A stretch of 64,000 nt of DNA, taken from Streptomyces chrestomyceticus JCM 4735. Its GTDB lineage: Bacteria > Actinomycetota > Actinomycetes > Streptomycetales > Streptomycetaceae. The notes under the pieces were generated by a model. It was given only the letters and a program-made list of their open reading frames with translations. It was not told the DNA's origin and searched no databases. Below are positions 42,963 to 52,911 of this stretch, piece after piece; the stretch's first letter is position 1, and each line of letters starts with the position of its first letter. Location of the stretch: NCBI RefSeq assembly GCF_003865135.1, contig NZ_BHZC01000001.1, positions 4,340,001-4,404,000 of the forward strand. Reading direction: 5' to 3'. Both the position numbers and the translations under genes were made by a program.

Positions 42963-43784
42963 TCAGGCCGCCCCGCGCTGCATCGCCTCGCACACCGCCG
43001 TGCTCTCCCGCGCCCCCAGCTCCACCGCTCGGCCGCAGTGCGCGATCCACGCCGCCACGCCCTCCGGGGTGCCGGACACATAACCTTCCAGCGCCGCCAC
43101 GTACGCGGCCCGGTCCTGTTCCGCGTGCCCGACCTCCGCCGGGCAGACCGACTTCGGGTCCAGCCCGCTGCCGACCAGCACGATGCGCTCGGCGGCCCGC
43201 GCGACCAGCCCGTTGTACGAGCCGAAGGGGCGTAGCGCCAGCAGCTCGCCGTGCACCACGGCCGCCACCACCAGCGCCGGCGCCTCGCTGCCCGCCAGCA
43301 GCAGCCGCGCCAGCCCGTCCAGACGCCCGGCGACCTCGTCGGCGTCCGGCAGCGTCAGCTCCACCAGGGGCTCGTCGACCGGCTCGCCCGCCAGCCGGGG
43401 CCGTCCCACCGACTCCCGCCGGGCGTCGCCGCTCGCCGCCACCAGGTGCAACCGCGCCAGCACCCGCAGCGGCGACTGCCGCCACACGCTGAGCAGTTGC
43501 CCGGCCTCGGCGGTCAGCCGCAGGGCCGCGCCGACCGTCCGCGGCTCGCCCTCGACGCCGAAGTCGGACCGCCGCCGCACCTCCTCCAGCGCCCAGTCGG
43601 CTCCGGCCAGCGCGGCGGAGGCCCGTGCTCCGCGCAGCGCCGCCTCGGAGGTGATCTCGTTGCTGCGCCGTCGCATGATCCGGTGCCCGTAGACCCGGTC
43701 CACGCTGGTGCGCACGGAGTCCACGGAGTCGGCGACGCCCGGGAGCGAGGCCAGGGTCGCGAGCGGATCGGCTGTCGTACTCAT
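42963..43784 (-). CDS. Fic-fold-like protein with degenerate motif
   Basis: A 273-residue protein from ATG 43784. The second half contains HGELLALRPFGSYNGLVARAAERIVLVGSG, which aligns with the Fic motif HPFxxGNGRxxR (here H...RPFG-YNGLVAR), but the catalytic His region is altered (HGELLALRPF) and the second Arg of GNGR is Leu. It is therefore probably inactive as an AMP-transferase or diverged to another use. An N-terminal region (RIMRRRSNEITSEAALRGARASAALAGADW) is helical and resembles the Fic alpha-inhibitory region (S/T-x-x-x-E). Function is unknown. It diverges from the CooC-like ATPase gene. Confidence 0.65.
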   Translation of the reverse strand: MSTTADPLATLASLPGVADSVDSVRTSVDRVYGHRIMRRRSNEITSEAALRGARASAALAGADWALEEVRRRSDFGVEGEPRTVGAALRLTAEAGQLLSVWRQSPLRVLARLHLVAASGDARRESVGRPRLAGEPVDEPLVELTLPDADEVAGRLDGLARLLLAGSEAPALVVAAVVHGELLALRPFGSYNGLVARAAERIVLVGSGLDPKSVCPAEVGHAEQDRAAYVAALEGYVSGTPEGVAAWIAHCGRAVELGARESTAVCEAMQRGAA

Positions 43785-43894
43785 GGGTACGACCCTACGC
43801 ACCCCGTAGGCCGCAAGGCCCAACCGCTCGAAGGAGTGGTCTTCTTCACCCGAACCTCTCACCCGGGGCAACTCGGCGCTTACGCTTCGTGACC

Positions 43895-44881
43895 ATGAAG
43901 ATCGCGTTCGTGGGCAAGGGCGGCAGTGGGAAGACCACGCTGTCCTCCCTGTTCATCCGCCACCTCGCCGCCGCCCGCGTCCCCGTGATCGCGGTGGACG
44001 CCGACATCAACCAGCATCTGGCCACCGCCCTCGGCATGGACGAGGCGGAGGCCGCCGCGCTGCCGGCCCTCGGTGCCCGGCTGCCGCTGGTCAAGGACTA
44101 CCTGCGCGGCACCAACCCGCGTATCGCGTCCGCCGAGACAATGATCAAGACGACACCGCCCGGTGAGGGCTCCCGGCTGCTGCGGGTCGTCGAGGACAAC
44201 CCGGTGTACGCGGCGTGCGCCCGGCCCGTCCTCCTGGAGGGCGAACCGGTACGCCTGATGGCGACCGGCCCGTTCGCCGAGTCCGACCTGGGGGTGGCCT
44301 GCTACCACTCCAAGACCGGCGCGGTCGAACTGTGCCTGAACCACCTCGTGGACGGCCGTGAGGAGTACGTCGTCGTCGACATGACGGCCGGCTCCGACTC
44401 GTTCGCCTCCGGGATGTTCACCCGCTTCGACCTGACCTTCCTGGTCGCCGAGCCCACCCGTAAGGGCGTCGCGGTCTACCGCCAGTACAAGGACTACGCG
44501 CGCGACTACGGCATCGCCCTCAAGGTCGTCGGCAACAAGGTCCAGGGCCCGGACGACGCCGCCTTCCTGGCCGACGAGGTGGGTGAGGACCTGCTGCTCA
44601 CGGTGGGGGACTCGGCGTGGGTGCGGGCCATGGAGAAGGGCCGGCCGCGCCGCTTCGACCTGCTGGAGGCCGACCAGCGGCAGGCGTTGAAGGAGCTGCA
44701 CGCCGCCGCTGACGAAACGTACGAGCAGCGCGACTGGGAGCGCTACACCCGCCAGATGGTGCACTTCCACCTGAAGAACGCGGAGAGTTGGGCGAACGCG
44801 AAGACGGGCGCCGACCTGGCGGCCCAGGTCGACCCCGCCTTCGTCCTCGCCGAGCCGTCAGGAGCCCCGCAACCGGCCTGA
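43895..44881 (+). CDS. CooC/MinD-like ATP-binding protein
   Basis: A 328-residue P-loop ATPase. ATG 43895 is used; a GTG at 43889 is in frame, and TACGCT just upstream hints at a leaderless or near-leaderless start. GKGGSGKTTLSSLF is the deviant Walker A, AVDADINQHLATALG the A' aspartate region and YVVVDMTAGSDSFASGMF the switch II region. This is the CooC-like group, in which homologues help insert metal into enzymes; the metal target here is unknown. A helical C-terminus follows. The gene stands alone; no metalloenzyme partner is adjacent, so assignment to metal insertion is only by family. Confidence 0.8.
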   Translation: MKIAFVGKGGSGKTTLSSLFIRHLAAARVPVIAVDADINQHLATALGMDEAEAAALPALGARLPLVKDYLRGTNPRIASAETMIKTTPPGEGSRLLRVVEDNPVYAACARPVLLEGEPVRLMATGPFAESDLGVACYHSKTGAVELCLNHLVDGREEYVVVDMTAGSDSFASGMFTRFDLTFLVAEPTRKGVAVYRQYKDYARDYGIALKVVGNKVQGPDDAAFLADEVGEDLLLTVGDSAWVRAMEKGRPRRFDLLEADQRQALKELHAAADETYEQRDWERYTRQMVHFHLKNAESWANAKTGADLAAQVDPAFVLAEPSGAPQPA

Positions 44882-45018
44882 CACCTGAGGTCAGGGGCGC
44901 CCCGGGGTCTCCGGAGCGGCGCGGCACCCAGGAGCGCCACCGGGACCAGGAACGCCGCCGAGACCAGAAACACCGTCGAGGCCCGGAGCCCCATGGACCT
45001 CGCCCAAGGCGCCTACCC

Positions 45019-46299
45019 CTACTCCGCCTCCCGCCGAGCCGGTTCCGCCGGCCCGGCCGAACCGGCAGGCGCGCCCGGCTTCGCGGACGGGGTCGCCAGG
45101 TACCTCGCCCACCCGCCCTTCGGGGCGCCGCCCACCGGCAGCGCGCGCATCTTCTCCAGCACCTGCGAGTCCTGCGCGTCCAGCCAGTCGGCCAGTTGCT
45201 TGAAGGTCACGCAGCGCACGCCCCGGCGGGGGCAGATGGTCTTGATGGCGTCCTCGACGGCGCGCATGTACGTGCCGCCGTTCCAGGACTCGAAGTGGTT
45301 GCCGACGATGAGCGGTGCCCGGTTGCCCTTCTCGGCCCGCTCGAACGCGGCGATCAGGCCGTCCCGCATCTGCTTGCCCCAGGTAGCGTGCATCGCCGGG
45401 TCGCCCCTGGTCGTACCGGACTGGTTGGCGAGGAAGTTGTAGTCCATCGAGAGCGTCTCGAAGGCCCGGCCGGGCACGGGGATCTGCTGGAGGGGGAAGT
45501 CCCAGATGCCGTCGATCTGCTTCGGCCAGAGCTGCCGTCCGCCGACGGAGCTGGAGTCGTAGCGGAAGCCCATGGCCTTGGCGGCGGGGATGAGGTTGCG
45601 CTGTCCTTCGAGGCAGGGGGCGCGGCCGCCGACGAGTTCCTTGCTGTAGTCGAACGGCAGCGGCTTCTCGGTCCGCAGCCCGGTGTGCGTCTTCCAGGAC
45701 TTGACGAACGCCTCGGCCTGCCGGATCTCGCTCTGCCACTCCTCCGGCGACCAGGTGCCGACGCCGCCGTTCGGGCCGCAGAAGTGGCCGTTGAAGTGCG
45801 TACCGATCTCGTTGCCGTCCATCCAGGCGCCGCGGATCTGTTCCACGGTGGCCCGGACGCCCTTGACGTCGTTGAAGCCGATGTCGGAGGCGCCGGGGCT
45901 GTGCTTGGGCGGGTGGTAGGCGTCCTTCCTGTTGCCCGGGAGCAGGTAGACACCGCTGAGGAAGTACGTCATCCGGGCGTCGTACTTCTTGCCGACCGCG
46001 CGGAAGTGCGAGAACAGCTTCTGGCTGTCCTCGCCGGCGCCGTCCCAGGAGAAGACCACGAACTGCGGCGGCCGCTCACCGGGTTTCAGGCGTTCGGCCT
46101 TCGGCTGCATCGGCTGCGCCCCGGTGTACGCGGTCGAGCCGTCGCCGATCAGCTTGACCTGCTGGGCGGTGCGCTGCGGTGCGGCCTGGCCACCCTGGGC
46201 GCCGCCCGGCCCGCCCCCGTTCCCCCCGGCACAGCCGGCGACCGCCGCCAGCGCCATCGTCGTGACCCACCCGGCCGTGACCCTTGCTGCGGCTGCCAT
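45019..46299 (-). CDS. Polysaccharide deacetylase-like lipoprotein
   Basis: From ATG 46299 (GAGG 6 bases upstream) the product is 426 residues. A lipoprotein signal ends AAVAGC followed by a Gly-rich spacer. The NodB-like barrel starts at QFVVFSWDGAGED, where the usual TFDDG has one Asp replaced; the HFNGH motif in IGTHFNGHFCG supplies the two His ligands. So the metal site is present in part. Late motifs (LIVGNHFESWNGG) complete the barrel. It may deacetylate cell-wall or exopolysaccharides at the membrane face, or have lost activity. The C-terminus is Ala/Pro-rich. Confidence 0.75.
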   Translation of the reverse strand: MAAAARVTAGWVTTMALAAVAGCAGGNGGGPGGAQGGQAAPQRTAQQVKLIGDGSTAYTGAQPMQPKAERLKPGERPPQFVVFSWDGAGEDSQKLFSHFRAVGKKYDARMTYFLSGVYLLPGNRKDAYHPPKHSPGASDIGFNDVKGVRATVEQIRGAWMDGNEIGTHFNGHFCGPNGGVGTWSPEEWQSEIRQAEAFVKSWKTHTGLRTEKPLPFDYSKELVGGRAPCLEGQRNLIPAAKAMGFRYDSSSVGGRQLWPKQIDGIWDFPLQQIPVPGRAFETLSMDYNFLANQSGTTRGDPAMHATWGKQMRDGLIAAFERAEKGNRAPLIVGNHFESWNGGTYMRAVEDAIKTICPRRGVRCVTFKQLADWLDAQDSQVLEKMRALPVGGAPKGGWARYLATPSAKPGAPAGSAGPAEPARREAE

Positions 46300-46526
46300 C
46301 AGCCACCTCACTCCCTGAGCTGCGAACTGCCAAACGGAAACATCAGAAAAAGTGATTAACCGTTTTTAAGCCCGCATAAGCCATGGAATGGGCCGTAAGG
46401 TGCAAGCGACTCGGCGCTGTGTTCACTCGAAAGACGGAACGACGGACCCGAATGCCGGAAAAGGCTTCTCTGCCGCCTTTACGCGTCATTACGCTTCGTT
46501 TACCGATGCTTGAGAGTCACCGGGCC

Positions 46527-46541
46527 GTCACGAATCGTGAC
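46527..46541. promoter_or_regulatory. Palindrome upstream of the SulP/carbonic anhydrase gene
   Basis: GTCACGA-A-TCGTGAC is a perfect 7-bp palindrome with one central base, about 90 bp upstream of the SulP start in the divergent 329-bp gap shared with the deacetylase gene. It could be a dimeric regulator site. The remainder of the gap holds AT-rich promoter-like sequence near 46340-46380. Confidence 0.45.
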
Positions 46542-46628
46542 ACCAGCCGGCCGGCTCGCGTCCCGCCGCAGTACACCGCCGCCCACGATCGCGCCCCGCG
46601 TGACCGCGCCGCCCCGGAGGAGACGGGA

Positions 46629-48962
46629 ATGTCGCAGCTACAGAAGCCGCCAGGGCCGCCGGGACCGACCGGTGCTCCGAGCACGCCCCGCACCCAGCCC
46701 CCGCCGCCCGCAGACCGGGCCGCGGCCCGGCGCGGCGACCTGTCCGCCTCGGTCGTCGTCTTCCTGATCGCCGTCCCGCTCTCGCTGGGCCTCGCCCTGG
46801 CCACCGGGGCGCCCCTCCAGGCGGGCCTGGTCGCCGCGGCCGTCGGCGGCATCGTCGCCGGGCTGCTCGGCGGCGCACCCCTCCAGGTCAGCGGCGCGGC
46901 GACGAGCCTCCTCGTGGTCACGGCCGAGCTGGTGCAGCGGTACGGCTGGCGGGCCACCTGTGCCATCACGGTCCTCGCCGGGCTGGCCCAACTCGCGCTC
47001 GGCGCCGTACGGGTGGCCCGGGGCGCGCTCGCGATCAGCCCCGCGATCGTGCACGCCATGCTCGCGGGCATCGGCGTCACGATCGCCGTCGGACAACTGC
47101 ACGTGGTGCTCGGCGGCAGCCCCGACAGCTCGGCCGTCGACAACGTCGCCGCGCTGCCCGGCCAGTTGGCGCACCCGCACACCGCCGCCCTGCTCATCGG
47201 TGCCGTCACGGTCGCGGTGCTCGCCGGCTGGCCGCGGCTGCCCGGGCGGGCCGGCCGGGCGCTGCGGACGGTCCCGGCCCCACTGGCGGCCGTGGCCGCC
47301 GCGACGACCGTGAGCGCGGCCGTGCCGGTGCCGGTGCCGCGCGTCGCCCTGCCCGAGTGGTCGCTCCAGGCCCTGCCCGCCCTCCCGGACGGGCCGGTGC
47401 CGGGGATCGTCGCCGCCGTCCTGACCGTCACCCTCGTCGCCAGCATGGAGTCCCTGCTGTCGGCGGTCGCGGTGGACCGCCTCGCCGCCGACCGCGGCGT
47501 CACCACGTCCGGTACGAACCTGAACCGCGAACTGACGGGCCAGGGCGTCGCCAACGTGGTGTCCGGGCTGCTGGGCGGGCTCCCGGTGGCGGGCGGCGCG
47601 ATGCGCGGCTCGGCGAGTGTGCGGGCGGGCGCCGTCAGCCGGCGTGCCACCGTGCTGCACGGCGCCTGGGTGGTGCTCTGCGCCGGTCTGCTCGCCACGG
47701 CGCTGGAGCTGATCCCGCTGGCCGCCCTCGCCGCACTGGTGATGGTCATGGGCGTACGGATGGTGAGCTTTGCGCACATCAAACATGTGCAGCGGCACCG
47801 GGAGTTCCCGGTCTACGCGGTCACCCTGGGCGGTGTGGTGCTGTTCGGCGTCCTCCAGGGAGTGGCCCTGGGCGTCGGGATCGCGGTCTTCCTGTCGCTG
47901 CGGCGGCTGACCCACACCCGGGTCACGGTCGGCGCCGAGGACGGCCGCCACCGGGTGCGGGTCAACGGGCAGTTGACCTTCCTCGCGGTACCGAGGCTGA
48001 CCCGGGCGCTCGCCCAGGTGCCCGCCGGCGCGGACACCGTCGTCGAGCTGGGAGGCTCGTTCATGGACCACGCCGCGTACGAGGCCCTGCGCGCCTGGTC
48101 CGACGGGCATCGCGCGGGCGGCGGCTGGGTGACCCTCGGGGGCCGCGCCGGGAGCCCGATCGCTGAGCCCGCGAGCGCCCACCACTGCCGCCCGTGGACG
48201 CCGTGGCGCAACCACCACTGCACCCGCCCGCCCGAGGAGACCGCGGCCGTCCCGCGGACCAGCGGCGATCAACTGCTCGTCGGCGTGAGCGCGTTCCAGC
48301 GCCACACGGCGCCACTGGTACGGGACGAACTGGCCCGGCTGGCGCACGAGGGGCAGCGGCCCACCCAGCTCTTCCTGACCTGCGCCGACTCCCGGCTGGT
48401 CACCAGCATGATCACCGCCAGCGGCCCGGGTGACCTGTTCACCGTCCGCAATGTCGGCAATCTGATGCCGCCGCCCGGCACGGACGCCGCGTGCGACTCG
48501 GTGGGCGCGGCCATCGAGTACGCGGTCGAGGTGCTGAAGGTCGGTTCGCTGACCGTCTGCGGGCATTCGGGGTGCGGCGCGATGCAGGCGCTGCTCGGCG
48601 CGGACCACGAGCCGGGCGCGCAGACCCCGCTCGCGCGCTGGCTGCGGCACGGCCGCCCGAGCCTGGCGCGGATGCAGCGGATCGGCCGGCTGGGCCGCGG
48701 TGAAGTCGCGCTCGCCGAACGCCCGGTCGCCGACGACGTGGAGCGGCTCGCGCTGGTCAACGTCGTCCAGCAGCTCGACCACCTGATGTCGTACCCGTGC
48801 GTCGCCCACCGCGTCGCCGAGGGCGCCCTCACCCTGCACGGCATGTACTTCCACGTGGCCGAGGCCCAGGCGTACGTCCTCGACCGCGGCACGGGCCGGT
48901 TCCGCGCGGTACGGCCGGAGGCGGCGGCGGGCGGGCGGAGCGTGCGGGTGGCCGGGGCCTAG
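46629..48962 (+). CDS. SulP-family transporter fused to a beta-carbonic anhydrase
   Basis: A 777-residue fusion from ATG 46629 (GGAGGAG 8 bases upstream). About residues 35-420 form the SulP anion transporter: ten or more helices beginning LSASVVVFLIAVPLSLGLALATGAP, with the SulP loop GSASVRAGAVSRRA. Residues about 430-520 resemble a STAS domain (LGGSFMDHAAYEAL). Residues 550-777 are a beta-carbonic anhydrase: Cys585 in TCADSR with the catalytic Asp-Arg dyad, His646 and Cys649 in CGHSGCG as zinc ligands. The logical role is bicarbonate import or export coupled to CO2 hydration at the inner face. All zinc ligands are present. Confidence 0.9.
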   Translation: MSQLQKPPGPPGPTGAPSTPRTQPPPPADRAAARRGDLSASVVVFLIAVPLSLGLALATGAPLQAGLVAAAVGGIVAGLLGGAPLQVSGAATSLLVVTAELVQRYGWRATCAITVLAGLAQLALGAVRVARGALAISPAIVHAMLAGIGVTIAVGQLHVVLGGSPDSSAVDNVAALPGQLAHPHTAALLIGAVTVAVLAGWPRLPGRAGRALRTVPAPLAAVAAATTVSAAVPVPVPRVALPEWSLQALPALPDGPVPGIVAAVLTVTLVASMESLLSAVAVDRLAADRGVTTSGTNLNRELTGQGVANVVSGLLGGLPVAGGAMRGSASVRAGAVSRRATVLHGAWVVLCAGLLATALELIPLAALAALVMVMGVRMVSFAHIKHVQRHREFPVYAVTLGGVVLFGVLQGVALGVGIAVFLSLRRLTHTRVTVGAEDGRHRVRVNGQLTFLAVPRLTRALAQVPAGADTVVELGGSFMDHAAYEALRAWSDGHRAGGGWVTLGGRAGSPIAEPASAHHCRPWTPWRNHHCTRPPEETAAVPRTSGDQLLVGVSAFQRHTAPLVRDELARLAHEGQRPTQLFLTCADSRLVTSMITASGPGDLFTVRNVGNLMPPPGTDAACDSVGAAIEYAVEVLKVGSLTVCGHSGCGAMQALLGADHEPGAQTPLARWLRHGRPSLARMQRIGRLGRGEVALAERPVADDVERLALVNVVQQLDHLMSYPCVAHRVAEGALTLHGMYFHVAEAQAYVLDRGTGRFRAVRPEAAAGGRSVRVAGA

Positions 48963-49203
48963 GAACCGGCGACGCGGCTCCGGCCGGGCGCCCGTACCGC
49001 CTCGCCGCTCCATGACCCGCCGTCAGCCGGGGACCCGTTCTTCACCCCTCCCGAGGGCCCCATAAACCCACCCGTAAACGCCACTTGACCTGCGCATCAG
49101 TAAAGGTCTACACCAATTTTTGGCGTCAACCCTTGTCAGGGCGGGTGATGGGCTGATGAGCTAGGGCCGGGAGAGACATCGCACGCCCTGAATGGGAGAT
49201 GAC

Positions 49204-51168
49204 GTGAGCAACGAAAGCCTGGCCAATCTTCTCAAGGAGGAGCGGCGGTTCGCGCCGCCCGCCGAACTGGCCGCGAACGCCAACGTCACCGCCGAGGCGT
49301 ACGAACGGGCCGCGGCGGACCGGCTGGGCTTCTGGGCCACCCAGGCCAAGCGCCTGACCTGGGCGACCGAGCCGACCGAGACGCTCGACTGGTCCAACCC
49401 GCCGTTCGCCAAGTGGTTCGCCGACGGCAAGCTCAACGTCGCGTACAACTGCGTGGACCGGCATGTGGAGAACGGGCTCGGCGACCGGGTCGCCATCCAC
49501 TTCGAGGGCGAGCCCGGCGACACCCGCTCGATCACCTACGCGCAGTTGCAGCGCGAGGTCTCCCAGGCCGCCAACGCGCTGACCGAGCTGGGCGTCACGG
49601 CCGGCGACCGGGTCGCGATCTACCTGCCGATGATCCCCGAGGCCGTCATCTCCATGCTGGCCTGCGCCCGCCTGGGCGCGCCGCACTCGGTCGTCTTCGG
49701 CGGCTTCTCCGCGGACGCGCTGGCGACCCGTATCAACGACGCCGACGCCCGCGTGGTGATCACCGCGGACGGCGGCTACCGCCGCGGCAAGCCGTCCGCC
49801 CTCAAGCCCGCCGTCGACGAGGCGCTGACCAGGCCCGGCACGGAGAACGTGCGCAGCGTGCTGGTGGTCCGCCGTACCGGCCAGGAGGACGTGGCCTGGA
49901 CCGAGGGCCGCGACGTGTGGTGGCACGACATCGTCGGGCGGCAGAGCGAGACCCACACCCCGGAGGCGTTCGACGCCGAGCACCCCCTGTTCATCCTCTA
50001 CACCTCCGGCACCACCGGTAAGCCCAAGGGCATCCTGCACACCACCGGCGGCTACCTCACCCAGGTGGCCTACACCCACCACGCCGTCTTCGACCTCAAG
50101 CCGGAGACCGACGTCTACTGGTGCACCGCCGACGTCGGCTGGGTCACCGGCCACTCGTACATCACCTACGGGCCGCTGGCCAACGGCGCGACCGAGGTGC
50201 TCTACGAGGGCACGCCCGACACCCCGCACCAGGGCCGCTGGTGGGAGATCGTGCAGAAGTACGGGGTCACGATCCTCTACACCGCGCCGACCGCGATCCG
50301 CGCCTGCATGAAGTGGGGCGACGACATCCCCGCGAAGTACGACCTGTCCTCGCTGCGGGTCCTCGGTTCGGTGGGCGAGCCCATCAACCCGGAGGCGTGG
50401 ATGTGGTACCGCAAGCACATCGGCGCCGACCAGGCCCCGATCGTGGACACCTGGTGGCAGACGGAGACCGGCGGCATGATGCTCAGCCCGCTGCCGGGCG
50501 TCACGGAGACCAAGCCCGGCTCCGCGCAGCGCCCGCTGCCCGGCATCGCGGCGACGGTCGTGGACGACGAGGCCCGCGAGGTGCCGGACGGGGGCGGCGG
50601 CTACCTGGTCCTGACCGAGCCGTGGCCGTCCATGCTCCGCACGATCTGGGGCGACGACCAGCGCTACCTGGACACCTACTGGTCGCGCTTCGAGGGCAAG
50701 TACTTCGCCGGTGACGGCGCGAAGAAGGACGAGGACGGCGACATCTGGCTGCTGGGCCGGGTGGACGACGTGATGCTGGTGTCCGGCCACAACATCTCCA
50801 CCACCGAGGTCGAGTCGGCGCTGGTCTCGCACCCGAAGGTCGCCGAGGCCGCCGTGGTCGGCGCGACCGACCCGCAGACGACCCAGTCGATCTGCGCCTT
50901 CGTGATCCTGCGCGGCACCGCGGCGGAGGACGAGGGGCTGGTGGAGGAGCTGCGGGCGCACGTCGGCAAGCAGCTCGGCCCGATCGCCAAGCCCAAGCGT
51001 GTCCTGCCGGTGGCCGAGCTGCCGAAGACCCGCTCCGGCAAGATCATGCGCCGGCTGCTGCGCGATGTCGCCGAGAACCGCGACCTGGGCGACGTCTCGA
51101 CGCTCACCGACTTCGGCGTGATGGACCTGATCCAGGCGAAGCTGCCCGCCGCGGCCAGCGAGGACTGA
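49204..51168 (+). CDS. acsA: Acetyl-CoA synthetase
   Basis: A 654-residue AMP-forming enzyme. GTG 49204 is chosen since GGGAG lies 6 bases upstream. It has the family N-terminal motif ([10 protein letters not shown]), the phosphate-binding A3 motif [11 protein letters not shown], acetate pocket residues near [11 protein letters not shown], the A8 hinge [13 protein letters not shown] and the catalytic Lys613 in [11 protein letters not shown], which is the site of regulatory acetylation in this family. It makes acetyl-CoA from acetate, ATP and CoA in the cytosol. It lies upstream of nhaA on the same strand, with no close coupling (300 bp). Confidence 0.97.
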   Translation: MSNESLANLLKEERRFAPPAELAANANVTAEAYERAAADRLGFWATQAKRLTWATEPTETLDWSNPPFAKWFADGKLNVAYNCVDRHVENGLGDRVAIHFEGEPGDTRSITYAQLQREVSQAANALTELGVTAGDRVAIYLPMIPEAVISMLACARLGAPHSVVFGGFSADALATRINDADARVVITADGGYRRGKPSALKPAVDEALTRPGTENVRSVLVVRRTGQEDVAWTEGRDVWWHDIVGRQSETHTPEAFDAEHPLFILYTSGTTGKPKGILHTTGGYLTQVAYTHHAVFDLKPETDVYWCTADVGWVTGHSYITYGPLANGATEVLYEGTPDTPHQGRWWEIVQKYGVTILYTAPTAIRACMKWGDDIPAKYDLSSLRVLGSVGEPINPEAWMWYRKHIGADQAPIVDTWWQTETGGMMLSPLPGVTETKPGSAQRPLPGIAATVVDDEAREVPDGGGGYLVLTEPWPSMLRTIWGDDQRYLDTYWSRFEGKYFAGDGAKKDEDGDIWLLGRVDDVMLVSGHNISTTEVESALVSHPKVAEAAVVGATDPQTTQSICAFVILRGTAAEDEGLVEELRAHVGKQLGPIAKPKRVLPVAELPKTRSGKIMRRLLRDVAENRDLGDVSTLTDFGVMDLIQAKLPAAASED

Positions 51169-51472
51169 CCGGGCGGTCGCACCCAGCACCGCGCGTTCGC
51201 ACGCGTGTGCCGATGAGTGACCGCCACTCCGAGGGGCACCCGTCCGCAGACCGGCCGGGTGCCCTTTGCCTGTTCCGGGCGCCCCGCACCCCTCGCCGGG
51301 CGGCCGATCGCACCATTTGCCCGTAAGGTGAAGATCGCCGGAATGTTCCCCTCGCAGCCCGGGTACAGTAGGGATCGCGTCAAGAACGCGACAAATACCA
51401 AAGGTGCGCCGGGAAGTCTGGTCGGCAACTGCAACAGCCGTATCCAGCTGCCGAAACACCGGAGGTCCTCGC

Positions 51473-52867
51473 GTGAGCGCGCCCCACAACCGCCGATCCA
51501 TATTCCTCGGGCGGATGTCCCTGCCCGAGCGGAACTTCATCGCGGAAGCCCTGCGCGCCGAGACCGTGGGCGGCGTCCTGCTGCTCGTCGCCGCCGTCGT
51601 GGCCCTCCTCTGGGCCAACGTCCTCGGGGACAGCTACGAGTCGGTACGGGGTTTCCACCTCGGCATCGGCTCCATCGGACTGGACCTCTCCCTCCAGCAC
51701 TGGGCCGCCGACGGCCTGCTCGCCGTCTTCTTCTTCGTCGCCGGTATCGAGCTCAAGCGCGAGCTGGTCGCGGGTGACCTGCGCGAACCCAAGAAGGCCG
51801 CGCTCCCGGTGGTCGCCGCGCTGTGCGGCATGGCGATGCCCGCCCTCGTCTACTTCGTGGTCAACACCGTCGGCGGCGGCTCGATGGACGGCTGGGCGGT
51901 GCCGACCGCCACCGACATCGCCTTCGCGCTGGCCGTGCTCGCCGTCATCGGCACGTCCCTGCCGTCCGCGCTGCGCGCCTTCCTGCTCACCCTCGCCGTC
52001 GTCGACGACCTCTTCGCGATCCTGATCATCGCGGTCTTCTTCACCTCGCAGCTCAACTTCCTGGCGCTCGGCTTCGCCGTCGCCGGCCTCGCCGTCTTCT
52101 ACCTGCTGCTGCGCAAGGGCGTCCGCGGCTGGTACATCTACGTACCGCTCGCCCTGGTCATCTGGGGCCTGATGTACAACAGCGGCGTGCACGCCACCAT
52201 CGCGGGCGTCGCCATGGGCCTGATGCTGCGCTGCCACCGCCGCGACGGCGAGGAGCAGTCTCCCGGCGAGCACATCGAGCACCTGGTGCGGCCCGTCTCG
52301 GCCGGTCTCGCGGTGCCGCTGTTCGCCCTCTTCTCGGCGGGCGTGTCGATCTCCGGCAGCGCGCTGCACGACGTGTTCACCAAGCCGGAAACGCTCGGCG
52401 TCGTGCTCGGTCTGGTCGTCGGCAAGGCCCTCGGCATCTTCGGCGGTACCTGGTGCGCGGCCCGCTTCACCAGAGCGGAGCTGAACCCCGACCTCAAATG
52501 GCCGGACCTCTTCGCCGTCGCCTCACTCGCCGGCATCGGCTTCACGGTCTCGCTGCTCATCGGCGAGCTGGCCTTCACCGACGACCCGCTGCTGACCGAC
52601 GAGATCAAGGCCGCCGTGCTGACGGGCTCGCTGATCGCCGCCGTGCTGTCCGGAATCCTGCTGAAGATACGTAACGCCAAGTACAAGAAGCTGTGCGAGG
52701 ACGAGGACCGCGACGAGGACCAGGACGGCATCCCGGACGTGTACGAGCTGGGCAACCCGGAGTACCACCTGCGGATGGCGAAACTTCTCGAAGCGAAGGC
52801 CGCGGAACACCGCCGCCTTGCCGAAGTGGCCTCCGGCGCGAACGCCGGGGACGATGGTCCGGCATGA
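51473..52867 (+). CDS. nhaA: Na+/H+ antiporter NhaA
   Basis: A 464-residue, 12-helix antiporter. GTG 51473 follows GGAGG by 7 bases. The ion-binding pair of aspartates is in LTLAVVDDLFAILII (helix V), and the GIELKRELVAGDL and PTATDIAFALAVLA motifs are typical NhaA. A C-terminal hydrophilic tail of about 70 residues (KLCEDEDRDEDQDGIPDVYELG...) is an addition over E. coli NhaA (388 residues) and is rich in acid. It exports Na+ or Li+ in exchange for protons. The holin-like gene follows 45 bp later. Confidence 0.95.
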   Translation: MSAPHNRRSIFLGRMSLPERNFIAEALRAETVGGVLLLVAAVVALLWANVLGDSYESVRGFHLGIGSIGLDLSLQHWAADGLLAVFFFVAGIELKRELVAGDLREPKKAALPVVAALCGMAMPALVYFVVNTVGGGSMDGWAVPTATDIAFALAVLAVIGTSLPSALRAFLLTLAVVDDLFAILIIAVFFTSQLNFLALGFAVAGLAVFYLLLRKGVRGWYIYVPLALVIWGLMYNSGVHATIAGVAMGLMLRCHRRDGEEQSPGEHIEHLVRPVSAGLAVPLFALFSAGVSISGSALHDVFTKPETLGVVLGLVVGKALGIFGGTWCAARFTRAELNPDLKWPDLFAVASLAGIGFTVSLLIGELAFTDDPLLTDEIKAAVLTGSLIAAVLSGILLKIRNAKYKKLCEDEDRDEDQDGIPDVYELGNPEYHLRMAKLLEAKAAEHRRLAEVASGANAGDDGPA

Positions 52868-52911
52868 TCTGAGAGGCTTTGCATCCGGGAGAAGACAAGA
52901 GGGAGACGTCG

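Noticed and set aside
44743..44994. Small hydrophobic minus-strand frame (MGLRASTVFLVSAAFLV...)
   Set aside because: It overlaps the confident CooC-like gene over half its length and has no good ribosome site; the hydrophobic start is likely chance.
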